DNA of 31,519 nucleotides from an uncultured Succinivibrio sp. (GTDB lineage Bacteria > Pseudomonadota > Gammaproteobacteria > Enterobacterales > Succinivibrionaceae). A program made the translations under genes and the position numbers. Where the stretch lies: positions 1 to 31,519 of the forward strand of contig CAAGAC010000023.1 in assembly GCA_900767695.1 (NCBI GenBank), given 5' to 3'. Shown one piece after another: positions 25,102 to 31,519 of this stretch. The notes beneath the pieces were generated by a model, which saw only the letters and a list, made by a program, of their open reading frames with translations, was not told the origin of the DNA and did no database searches. How positions within the stretch are numbered: position 1 is the stretch's first letter; each line of letters begins with the position of its first letter.

Positions 25102-25710
25102 TCAGAGGCTCTGGTATTTTTGGTGCAAGTTTAGCACGGCGGTGCGGATTTCATCGAAGCTCAGCGTCCCCGTGTCGATGAGGTCGTCGGCCCCGGCGCG
25201 GCGCGTGTCGCGGCTCACCTGCGAGGCGATCATGGCGCGCGCTGTCTCCTCCGAGGAGCCGTCGCGCGCCATGAGGCGCTCAAGCTGCACGTCCTCGGGG
25301 CAGTCTGCGACCAGCACGCGGTCGGCGTAGTCCCTGCGCCCCGACTCGAAGAAGAGCGGCACGGCCATGATGACGTAGTGTCCTTTCGCCGCGCAGGCGC
25401 GGCGCATCGCCTCGCCCATGATCGCGGGGTGGGTGATGGCGTTGAGCTCCTTGAGCTTCTGCTTGTCGCGGAATACCATCTCGCGCACCGCGCGGCGGTT
25501 CAATGAGCCGTCATCAGCGAGCGCCCCAGGTCCCAGCGCGCGCTCGATTGCCTTGAGCATGGGACTGCCCGGCATTGACAGCTCCCTTGAGATCACGTCG
25601 GTGTCGATGACCTCGGTCCCGAGTGCCTTGAAGTCTTCCGAGACAACGGTCTTGCCGCAGGCTATGCCGCCTGTGAGCACCACCCTGAAGGGGCCTTGGA
25701 TCCTGTACAT
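25102..25710 (-). CDS. coaE: Dephospho-CoA kinase
   Basis: A 202-residue P-loop kinase for the last step of coenzyme A synthesis, phosphorylating the ribose 3'-OH of dephospho-CoA. The Walker A site is GGIACGKT (14-21), followed by DFKALGTEVIDTDVISREL, ITHPAIMGEAMR and the adenine-side QVSRDTRRAGADDLIDTG. ATG 25710 has AGGAG 6 nt upstream; the longer open frame to 25734 lacks this. It is first in the coaE-zapD-yacG-lptD-surA-rsmA-rsmC run. Confidence 0.95.
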   Translation of the reverse strand: MYRIQGPFRVVLTGGIACGKTVVSEDFKALGTEVIDTDVISRELSMPGSPMLKAIERALGPGALADDGSLNRRAVREMVFRDKQKLKELNAITHPAIMGEAMRRACAAKGHYVIMAVPLFFESGRRDYADRVLVADCPEDVQLERLMARDGSSEETARAMIASQVSRDTRRAGADDLIDTGTLSFDEIRTAVLNLHQKYQSL

Positions 25711-25830
25711 GAATGCTCCTTTGCTTGTCTGCAAGACGTGATGGATGCCGGAGTTTTGCGCGCAAGATTGCGTAAAATCCCAAGAGGACGCGCTGATCTT
25801 AGTGCGTCCCTATTAGGAGAACAGCTTTTT

Positions 25831-26322
25831 ATGAAAAAAACGATAGCCAACTCGCTCAAGTGCGCGATCTTCGCGCTGCCCATCGCCTTCCTCGCAGGCT
25901 GCACCGGCTCCTCCGACGCCGATGACGCCGCCCCCGACGCCCAGGCGGGCAATCCGCTCTACCTGCGCGGCGACATGAACGACTACGGCGTCTCAGGCAA
26001 CTTCAAGCTCAAGCAGGCCGACGACGGCATGTGCACCGAGGCCGCGCTGCGCGCCGAGTGGTCGCCGTACCACTTCAAGTTCGCCGACGAGTACTGGAGC
26101 AAGGGCACCAACTACGGCTTCATGGAAGGCCCGGGCGCCATCAGCGACGGCTCGGCCCCGGTCAAGCTCAACCCCGAGTCCAAGTTCGAGGATCTGACCC
26201 TCACCGTCACCAAGGACGGCATCTACCGCTTCTGCCTCGTCAAGCAGGCTGACGGCGCCTTCGCTACCGTCAAGTTCGTGAGGGACGGCGACGAGAAGTC
26301 CTTAAGCGAGACCTCCAAGTAA
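25831..26322 (+). CDS. Small lipoprotein with a carbohydrate-binding-like domain
   Basis: A 163-residue lipoprotein. The signal peptide has a lipobox ending in LAGC (Cys24), followed by an acidic linker. The mature part starts LYLRGDMNDYGVSG (residues 43-56), a pattern seen in starch/pullulan-binding early-set domains, and continues with alternating aromatic strands (WSPYHFKFADEYWSKG) and a closing strand, GIYRFCLVK. Two cysteines may form a disulfide. No catalytic domain is present. Aspartate after Cys24 is not at position +2 (Thr25), so outer-membrane sorting is likely. AGGAGA precedes ATG 25831. Binding alpha-glucan is an inference. Confidence 0.75.
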   Translation: MKKTIANSLKCAIFALPIAFLAGCTGSSDADDAAPDAQAGNPLYLRGDMNDYGVSGNFKLKQADDGMCTEAALRAEWSPYHFKFADEYWSKGTNYGFMEGPGAISDGSAPVKLNPESKFEDLTLTVTKDGIYRFCLVKQADGAFATVKFVRDGDEKSLSETSK

Positions 26323-26328
26323 GGGCTC

Positions 26329-27231
26329 ATGATGGCGGATGCGGCGATCCTCCTGCAGGGATTTGCCGACAGCCTCCTGCTGGAACAGGGGCTGTCGGCG
26401 TCGACCGTGGCGTCCTACGCCTCGGACATCCGCCTCTTCCTGGCCTTCGCCTCCAAGTCGGGGCGGGGGCCAGCTGATTTCACCGGGGACGATGTCAGCT
26501 CGTACCTCATCGAGGGCGGCGACAGCGCCCCCGGATCCGCGGCGCGCTTCCTCTGCTCGCTGCGCGCCTTCTGCAAGCACCTGCGCGACGAGAAAGTCAG
26601 GGACGACGATCCCTGCGCGCGCATCTCAAACCCCAGGATCACCCGCGCCCTCCCCGCGGTGATGAGCGAGGAGTGCGTCGACGCCTTCCTCGAGGCGCCC
26701 GACACCTCGACCCACACCGGGCTTAGGGACAAGGCGATGCTCGAGGCCGTCTACGGCTGCGGGCTTCGCGTGAGCGAGCTAGTCGGGCTGCGCTTTGACA
26801 GCCTGAACCTCACCGACGGCTTCGTGCTCATCCGCGGCAAGGGAGGCAAGGAGAGGCTGGTGCCGGTGGGCGAGAACGCCTGCTACTGGATAGGCACCTA
26901 TGTGGCGACATTGCGCAAGCTCAAGGATCCCTCAGGCCAGTGCCAGTCCGTGTTCCTCTCATCTAAGTGCTCGCAGGGCCCGATGCCGATGACCCGCGTG
27001 GCCTTCTGGTACCGCGTCAAGGCCTACGCCAGGGAGCTTGGAATAACCCAGAATATCTCCCCGCACGCCTTCCGCCATGCCTTTGCCACCCATCTTTTAA
27101 ACCACGATGCGGACCTTCGCACCGTGCAGATGCTCCTCGGGCACTCGAGCCTCACCACCACCCAGATCTATACCCACGTCGCAACGCGCAGGATGCACGA
27201 GATCTACGATAGGTCCCACCCGAGGGCCTGA
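26329..27231 (+). CDS. xerD: Site-specific tyrosine recombinase XerD
   Basis: A 300-residue tyrosine recombinase that, with XerC, resolves chromosome dimers at dif under FtsK control. All catalytic residues are present: Arg147 (GLRVSEL), Lys171 (GKGGKERLVPVGE), His246 and Arg249 (SPHAFRHAFATHLLNH), His272 and Tyr281 (GHSSLTTTQIYTHVAT). It ends in SHPRA. Length and segments such as LRDKAMLEAVYGCGLRVSEL fit XerD better than XerC or phage integrases. ATG 26329 or 26332 may serve as start. The next gene begins 3 nt after its stop. Confidence 0.94.
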   Translation: MMADAAILLQGFADSLLLEQGLSASTVASYASDIRLFLAFASKSGRGPADFTGDDVSSYLIEGGDSAPGSAARFLCSLRAFCKHLRDEKVRDDDPCARISNPRITRALPAVMSEECVDAFLEAPDTSTHTGLRDKAMLEAVYGCGLRVSELVGLRFDSLNLTDGFVLIRGKGGKERLVPVGENACYWIGTYVATLRKLKDPSGQCQSVFLSSKCSQGPMPMTRVAFWYRVKAYARELGITQNISPHAFRHAFATHLLNHDADLRTVQMLLGHSSLTTTQIYTHVATRRMHEIYDRSHPRA

Positions 27232-27234
27232 GCA

Positions 27235-28146
27235 ATGCTCCTTCACCCCCGCGAGATCCTGAGGACCCGCAGCGGCCTTGGCTATCTTGAGCTCAGGAGC
27301 GCCGCAGGCGGCCTCCTGTGCGTGCAGGGCCCGGCCTCAGAGCAGGGCAGGGTCAGGCGCGCCTTCAAGTCGGCGCAGGCGATGGCCAAGGCCGATCCGG
27401 ACAGCGCCTTCATCCCGGTCTCCTTTGGAGTTGCCGACGGCATGGCCTCGGCCGTGTTCGAGGGCGAGTGCGGCGGCAGCCTCAGGCTCTTCCTCTTCCA
27501 CGCAACGCCCGCGCTCCAGTACGCCGAGGGGCGCAGGCTCGGCCGCGCGCTCAGGGCACTGCACGAAACGCCTCTGACAAAGGATCAGGAGCGCCGCGCC
27601 GACGCCAGGCAGGCTAAGTTCATGGAGCGCATCGCCGAGTACGTGGCGAGGCTCCCGCACTTCAAGGGCGACCAGGCGGCGATGGACGCGATCTCCGCCC
27701 GCTACGAAAACTTCTCATGCTTCAGGCGCGTGCTGCGCTACGGGCAGCTTCGTGACGATCGGGTGATGGTGAGGCAGGACTCCTCGGTGGCGCTGCTGCC
27801 CTCGCCGTCGTTCGGACCCGGGGACGCCTGCGAGGACTTCGCGCTCATGGAGTTCTCGTTTGCAGGTCTCTATCCCTGCTGCTGCGCCGGGGTGATCGAC
27901 GGCTACTTCCAGGGCGCCGAGCCCCCGGCGCGCTTCTGGGTCAACTTCGCGCTGCACAGCGCCGTGCTCTCGCTCTGGCGCTGCGGCACCGAGGCGATGC
28001 AGAGCAGGCGCAGCCTCCTCATCATGCAGGCAGAGTGCCTGCGCATAAGCTCGGACTTCCAGGGCTTCCTGCGCCCCTATCCCTCGTGGTACTCAAGCCC
28101 CGAGGTCAAAAAGGCGAGGGAGTCGGCGCTTGCCAAGGCGCTGTGA
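27235..28146 (+). CDS. APH-fold phosphotransferase-like protein lacking catalytic residues (pseudokinase candidate)
   Basis: A 303-residue soluble protein. EGRRLGRALRALHETPL (about residues 97-113) is like the helix and LH of aminoglycoside-phosphotransferase-fold kinases. The end of the catalytic region (GDACEDFALMEFS, then GVIDGYFQGAEPPARFWVNFALHSAVLSLW) also resembles them. Where a working enzyme has HGD-x4-N and later DF, this protein has Tyr169-Gly170-Gln171, Arg176 and Pro189-Ser190. All metal and catalytic positions therefore appear lost, while the surrounding pattern is kept. It starts 3 nt after xerD and is probably co-transcribed. The fold call rests on motif pattern, not on a search. 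Confidence 0.6.
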   Translation: MLLHPREILRTRSGLGYLELRSAAGGLLCVQGPASEQGRVRRAFKSAQAMAKADPDSAFIPVSFGVADGMASAVFEGECGGSLRLFLFHATPALQYAEGRRLGRALRALHETPLTKDQERRADARQAKFMERIAEYVARLPHFKGDQAAMDAISARYENFSCFRRVLRYGQLRDDRVMVRQDSSVALLPSPSFGPGDACEDFALMEFSFAGLYPCCCAGVIDGYFQGAEPPARFWVNFALHSAVLSLWRCGTEAMQSRRSLLIMQAECLRISSDFQGFLRPYPSWYSSPEVKKARESALAKAL

Positions 28147-28162
28147 GCTTGGCCCGATAGCC

Positions 28163-28182
28163 CCGGGGGCGGCAGTCCCCGG
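28163..28182 (+). terminator. GC hairpin after the APH-like gene
   Basis: A CCGGGG (28163-28168)/CCCCGG (28177-28182) stem with an 8-nt loop and no T tract. It is a weak terminator candidate. Confidence 0.35.
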
Positions 28183-28210
28183 CATTAGAAAAAGCGTTTT
28201 CAGGAGAGCA

Positions 28211-28885
28211 ATGATGAAGAAGGCCTAAATGATGGCCCTTGCAGGCATCGCCGCTGCGGCGGCCGTTGCGTTTTCAGGCTGCACCACTATCAACGGCCTC
28301 GTCTACAGCGAGGAGGAGGTCGGGGTACACAACACCTACGACAAGCTTTCAAAGCAGTGCATCGGCTTCAAGGACATGTCGGCGTGCAACGAGTACATGA
28401 AGTACCGCGATCTGTTCAACCAGTGCCTCACCTTCAAGAAAGACAATCCCCGCGCCTGCGGCCAGCTCGGCAAGTCGTTTGCGTACGGCGACGGTCTCAT
28501 TCCGCGCGATCTCAAGACTGCAGGCTACCTGCTGAGGACCGCCTGCGGCAAGAGCGACTCCGAGAGCTGCCAGCTCTACACAGGAGCCCTGCCCGAGGAC
28601 AAGGACTCGGTGATGCCGGGGCGCGAGGAGTCCACCGAGGAGGGCCGGGCCAGGGAAGTGCTGGATCTTACAACGCCCAACTGGGTGGTCTGGACCTGCC
28701 CGACCGCGCCTGACGACATTTGGCTCAGGACGGCCGACTACATGAAGCGCTATGTCAGGGAGAACCATCCGATCCTCAGGGAAGGCTATCCCGAGTACTG
28801 GCAGGACGGCATCGGGCCTGCGCGCGGGCGGAACCTAGCCTGGTACTTGGTCCCCAGAAGAGAGGTCCACCCTGGCAGGAAGTAG
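28211..28885 (+). pseudogene. Sel1-like lipoprotein with an in-frame TAA in its signal peptide
   Basis: The frame opens at ATG 28211 behind AGGAG with MMKKA, then hits TAA at 28226-28228, followed at once by ATG 28229 in the same frame. From 28229 it runs 218 residues. The restart product begins MMALAGIAAAAAVAFSGC, a lipoprotein signal core with lipobox Cys but no basic N-region, because the two lysines lie before the stop. The mature part has cysteine-rich Sel1-like helices (ACGQLGKSFAYGDGLIPRDLKTA, then LLRTAC and SCQLY), followed by an unrecognised C-terminal domain. It could be a fresh nonsense mutation, a reinitiating gene or a sequencing error. Confidence 0.6.
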
Positions 28886-28905
28886 CCAGAGTCCCAGAGG
28901 ACGGC

Positions 28906-28939
28906 AAGGCCCTGCAGCGTACTCCGCTACAGGGCCTTT
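28906..28939. terminator. Hairpin between convergent genes
   Basis: A 14-bp stem with one mismatch (28906-28919 with 28925-28938), loop TACTC. It lies between the Sel1-like lipoprotein and the flavodoxin, and only short T tracts follow. Confidence 0.6.
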
Positions 28940-28947
28940 GCGTCGGA

Positions 28948-29651
28948 TCAGAATCCCGCCCTTGAGAGGAAGGCCTTGACCTCGGCCTTCTCGTCGGCGT
29001 TGCGATCCAGCGTCAGCCCCCTCACAAAGGTAGCGTCCCTGGCGTTTACGTAGAGCGCGGGCAGCGTCACCTCGAACCTCGTGGACCACGAGCACATGAA
29101 GGGCACGATGGTCTTGCCCTTGAGATCAAGGGACTTCAGGAACTTCGCGACCGGGAGAGGTGCGGTGTAGTACCAGGCGGGGAAGCCCAGGATCAGGATG
29201 TCGTAGCTTGCGATATTGGGAAGCGGCCCCTTGATCTCGGGCAGCACGTTGTCGTCAAGCTCCTTGCGCGACTGCTCCAGGACCTCGGAGTAGTCCGTGG
29301 AGTAGCCGGGCACGCGCTCGATCCTGAAAACGTCGGCGCCGATCTCGCGCCCGATGGACTTTGCGATGCCGCCGGTGCGCCCTCCCCAGGTGAAGTAGGC
29401 GACCAGCACCTTTCTGCCGCGGCTGCTGCCTCTGGGCAGGCGGTCGACGACCGGGACCGTGGCCGCCTCCCTGGCGTGAAGCGTCTCAAGGGTGTCCTTG
29501 AGATCCTCGGACATCGGCTTGCCGGTTGGATTGCTGATGTAGACGCCGTTGCTGTCGGTACTGATGGCAGCGTCATCGGTGGCGCCCGATGGCGCCGCCC
29601 TGCCATGGCCGCGGCGAGCAGCGCGGCCTTGAGCGCATGGATTGCCTTCAT
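28948..29651 (-). pseudogene. Exported flavodoxin-like protein, frameshifted near the signal peptide
   Basis: A flavodoxin domain (Flavodoxin_4-like) is intact: KVLVAYFTWGGRTGGIAKSI (FMN phosphate loop), then YDILILGFPAWYYTAPLPVAKFL and GKTIVPFMCSW. A clear signal peptide start, MKAIHALKAALLAAAMAG, begins at ATG 29651 with GAGG upstream, but in a different frame. Adding one G to the GGG run on the minus strand (29600-29598) joins them into one secreted protein with AAPSGATDD after the signal. The frame of the domain stays open further upstream, but that translation looks like noise. It would be an exported FMN protein; function unknown. Mutation or sequence error are both possible. Confidence 0.7.
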
Positions 29652-29854
29652 GATTGCACCTCGATTTGAATTGACTGTTCCTTCCTGCATCTTGGATTGG
29701 CGGGCCTTGTTTGCAAAATAAGCATGCTGCATACTGAAGCATTACTAAAAGGTATTTAACAGGGCAGCGCCAGGGCAAGCAGGATTGAGGCGCAAGCGCT
29801 GGAGACAAGCAGGGCCGCGCGTTGCGCGGCCCTGCCATTTGGGGAAGATCAGGA
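29652..29854 (-). other. Intergenic region between accC and the flavodoxin gene
   Basis: It contains the accC hairpin (29809-29835) and a moderately AT-rich stretch (29700-29760) with TTTGCAAAAT and GCATGC words. No firm promoter can be assigned. Confidence 0.4.
29809..29835 (-). terminator. Probable terminator of accBC
   Basis: A perfect 12-bp stem, GCAGGGCCGCGC (29809-29820) and its complement (29824-29835), loop GTT. On the minus strand it is followed only by CTTGTC, so the T tract is poor. Confidence 0.6.
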
Positions 29855-31240
29855 TCAGGCCTTGGGCTTGGCGGCCGCGGCCTTCTCCTTCTCCGACTGC
29901 TCATCGAGCTTCTTCTCGAGGTAGTGGATGCTGGCGCCGCCCCTGATCTCGGCAGGATCGGTCAGCAGGTCCTTGTGCAGCGGGATGTTGGTCTTGATGC
30001 CGTCGAGCACGAGCTCGTCGAGGGCCTCGAGCATGCGCAATCTCGCCAGCTCGCGGGTGTCGTCGTGGACGATGAGCTTGCCCACGAGCGAGTCGTAGTA
30101 CGGCGGGACACGGTAGCCCTGGTAGACGTGGCTGTCCCAGCGCACGCCCGGGCCGCCCGGCACGTGGAGCCACTTGATGGTTCCCGGCGAGGGGATGAAG
30201 GTCCTCGGATCCTCGGCGTTGATGCGGCACTCGAAGGCGTGGCCCTGGATCTTGATGTCGGACTGCTTGACCGACAGCGGGTTGCCGGCGCACACGGAGA
30301 TCATCTCGCGGACGATGTCCACGCCGGTGATCATCTCGGTGACCGGGTGCTCGACCTGGACGCGGGTGTTCATCTCGATGAAGTAGAACTCGCCGTTCTC
30401 GTAGAGGAACTCGAAGGTTCCGGCGCCGCGGTAGCCGATGTCGACGCAGGCCTTGGCGCAGCGCGAGCCGATGGCCTTGCGCTGCTCGGCGGTGATGAAC
30501 GGGGCCGGAGCCTCCTCCAGCACCTTCTGGTTGCGCCTCTGCATCGAGCAGTCGCGCTCGCCCAGGTACACCGCGTGGCCCTGGCCGTCGGAGAGGACCT
30601 GGAACTCGATGTGGCGCGGGTTCTCGAGGAACTTCTCCATGTAGACGGACGGGTTGTTGAAGAACATGTCGGCCTCGCGCTTGGTGAGGGCGATGGACTG
30701 CTCCAGCTCCTCCTCCTTGCGCACGACCCTCATGCCGCGCCCGCCGCCGCCGCCGGCGGCCTTGATGATGATCGGGTAGCCGATCTTCGCGGCAAGGCGC
30801 TTGTTCTCGTTGATGTCGTCGCCCAGGGCGCCCGCCGAGCCCGGCACGCAGGGCACGCCGGCCTTCTGCATGGCCTTCTTCGCGGAGACCTTGTCGCCCA
30901 TGAGCCTGATGGTGTCGGCGGTCGGCCCGATGAAGATGAACCCGGACTTCTCGACCATCTCGGCAAAGTCGGCACTCTCGGAGAGGAAGCCGTAGCCGGG
31001 GTGGATCGCGCTGGCGCCGCTCGACTCGGCGGCGGCGATGATCGACGGGATGTTGAGGTAGGAGTCCTTGGGGGCCGGAGGCCCGATGCAGATGGACTCG
31101 TCTGCGAGCTTGACGTGCATGAGGTCGCGGTCGGCGGTCGAGTGCACGGCCACGGTGGAGAGGCCCAGCTGCCTGCAGGCCCTCAGCACGCGGAGCGCGA
31201 TCTCGCCGCGGTTGGCGATGAGTACTTTTTCAAGTTTCAT
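29855..31240 (-). CDS. accC: Biotin carboxylase subunit of acetyl-CoA carboxylase
   Basis: A 461-residue ATP-grasp enzyme that carboxylates biotin on AccB, the first half of malonyl-CoA formation for fatty-acid synthesis. The N-terminus has KVLIANRGEIALRVLRAC. The ATP glycine loop is GGGGGRGM (163-170), and MNTRVQVEHPVTE marks the catalytic region. The C-terminus carries about 12 extra residues rich in Lys, Ala and Glu beyond the usual end. It starts 13 nt after the accB stop, the conserved accBC operon. The ribosome-binding site is weak. Confidence 0.97.
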   Translation of the reverse strand: MKLEKVLIANRGEIALRVLRACRQLGLSTVAVHSTADRDLMHVKLADESICIGPPAPKDSYLNIPSIIAAAESSGASAIHPGYGFLSESADFAEMVEKSGFIFIGPTADTIRLMGDKVSAKKAMQKAGVPCVPGSAGALGDDINENKRLAAKIGYPIIIKAAGGGGGRGMRVVRKEEELEQSIALTKREADMFFNNPSVYMEKFLENPRHIEFQVLSDGQGHAVYLGERDCSMQRRNQKVLEEAPAPFITAEQRKAIGSRCAKACVDIGYRGAGTFEFLYENGEFYFIEMNTRVQVEHPVTEMITGVDIVREMISVCAGNPLSVKQSDIKIQGHAFECRINAEDPRTFIPSPGTIKWLHVPGGPGVRWDSHVYQGYRVPPYYDSLVGKLIVHDDTRELARLRMLEALDELVLDGIKTNIPLHKDLLTDPAEIRGGASIHYLEKKLDEQSEKEKAAAAKPKA

Positions 31241-31253
31241 GCTCTGCCCCTGG

Positions 31254-31519
31254 TCATTCGAACTCGAAGAGAGGCTGGTCGAACTCGACGGTGGAGCCGT
31301 TCTCCACCAGGACCTTCTTGATGACGCCGGCGCGGTCGGACTGCACCTGGTTCATCATCTTCATGGCCTCGATGATGCAGAGGGTGTCGCCCTCCTTGAC
31401 GGCCTTGCCCTCCTCGACGAACGGCGAGGCGGTGGGGCTGGAGGAGCGGTAGAAGGTGCCGACCATCGGCGACTTCATGAGCTTGGACTCGTCGGCCGCG
31501 GCAGGGGCTGCGGCGGCGG
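31254..31519 (-). CDS. accB: Biotin carboxyl carrier protein, 5' end outside the window
   Basis: The C-terminal 87 residues of AccB. An Ala/Pro-rich linker (AAAPAAADESK) leads into the biotinyl domain, MKSPMVGTFYRSSSP. The biotin-accepting lysine (codon 31361-31359) sits in the invariant EAMKMMNQ. The YRSSSPTASPF segment is the thumb seen in bacterial AccB. The frame continues past 31519, so the start and N-terminal domain are missing; an internal ATG at 31478 is not the true start. Confidence 0.96.
   Translation of the reverse strand, partial: AAAAPAAADESKLMKSPMVGTFYRSSSPTASPFVEEGKAVKEGDTLCIIEAMKMMNQVQSDRAGVIKKVLVENGSTVEFDQPLFEFE

Noticed and set aside
26329..27231. Tyrosine recombinase as sign of a genomic island or phage
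   Set aside because: It matches housekeeping XerD along its length; no attachment-site repeats or phage genes are nearby.
29822..31321. 499-residue plus-strand frame opposite accC
   Set aside because: A shadow frame of accC with no recognisable domain.

Overview
The window is GC-rich, densely coded chromosomal DNA, and most of its genes are recognisable housekeeping genes. Several gene groups keep the gammaproteobacterial order: mutH divergent from rppH-ptsP-thyA; coaE-zapD-yacG followed by lptD-surA-rsmA; and accB-accC. MutH, SdhE, SrmB, RsmC, ZapD, YacG and the four-cysteine LptD all point to a Gammaproteobacterium. A TRAP carrier, a fermentative D-lactate dehydrogenase, a glycogen synthase and two small starch/glycogen-binding-like proteins would suit a carbohydrate-fermenting, possibly anaerobic host. 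An Aeromonadales/Succinivibrionaceae-type organism is plausible, but this is an inference. There is no prophage, insertion sequence or CRISPR array.

Layout. 1-2142 (+): a WaaE-like glycosyltransferase, a structured untranslated stretch ending in a strong terminator, msrB, and an overlapping gene of unknown function. 2222-4015 (-): initiator tRNA-Met with its own promoter and terminator, a stand-alone CBM48-like protein, an AT-rich repeat-bearing non-coding region, and mutH. 4157-11609 (+): rppH-ptsP, thyA-sdhE-srmB, then nagA with an overlapping RpiR-family regulator. 11660-13163 (-): glgA. 13541-16583 (+): TRAP transporter dctP, terminator, dctQ, dctM. 16879-17886 (+): ldhA. 17918-25710 (-): coaE-zapD-yacG-lptD-surA-rsmA-rsmC, covering coenzyme A synthesis, cell division, outer-membrane assembly and 16S rRNA methylation. 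25831-28885 (+): a small lipoprotein, xerD, an APH-fold pseudokinase candidate, and a Sel1-like lipoprotein with a stop codon in its signal-peptide region. 28948-31519 (-): a frameshifted exported flavodoxin and accC-accB, with accB cut by the window edge.

The points most worth a second look are: (1) the structured 977-1208 region ending in an intrinsic terminator 40 nt before msrB; (2) the AT-rich 2900-3190 region with four TGGCGAAAA repeats and two equally spaced dyads; (3) the xerD-linked APH-like protein that has lost its catalytic residues; (4) the in-frame TAA followed at once by ATG in the Sel1-like lipoprotein; (5) the one-base frameshift in the exported flavodoxin. Three LacI-family-like operator candidates lie in the long intergenic regions before the CBM48-like gene, dctP and ldhA.
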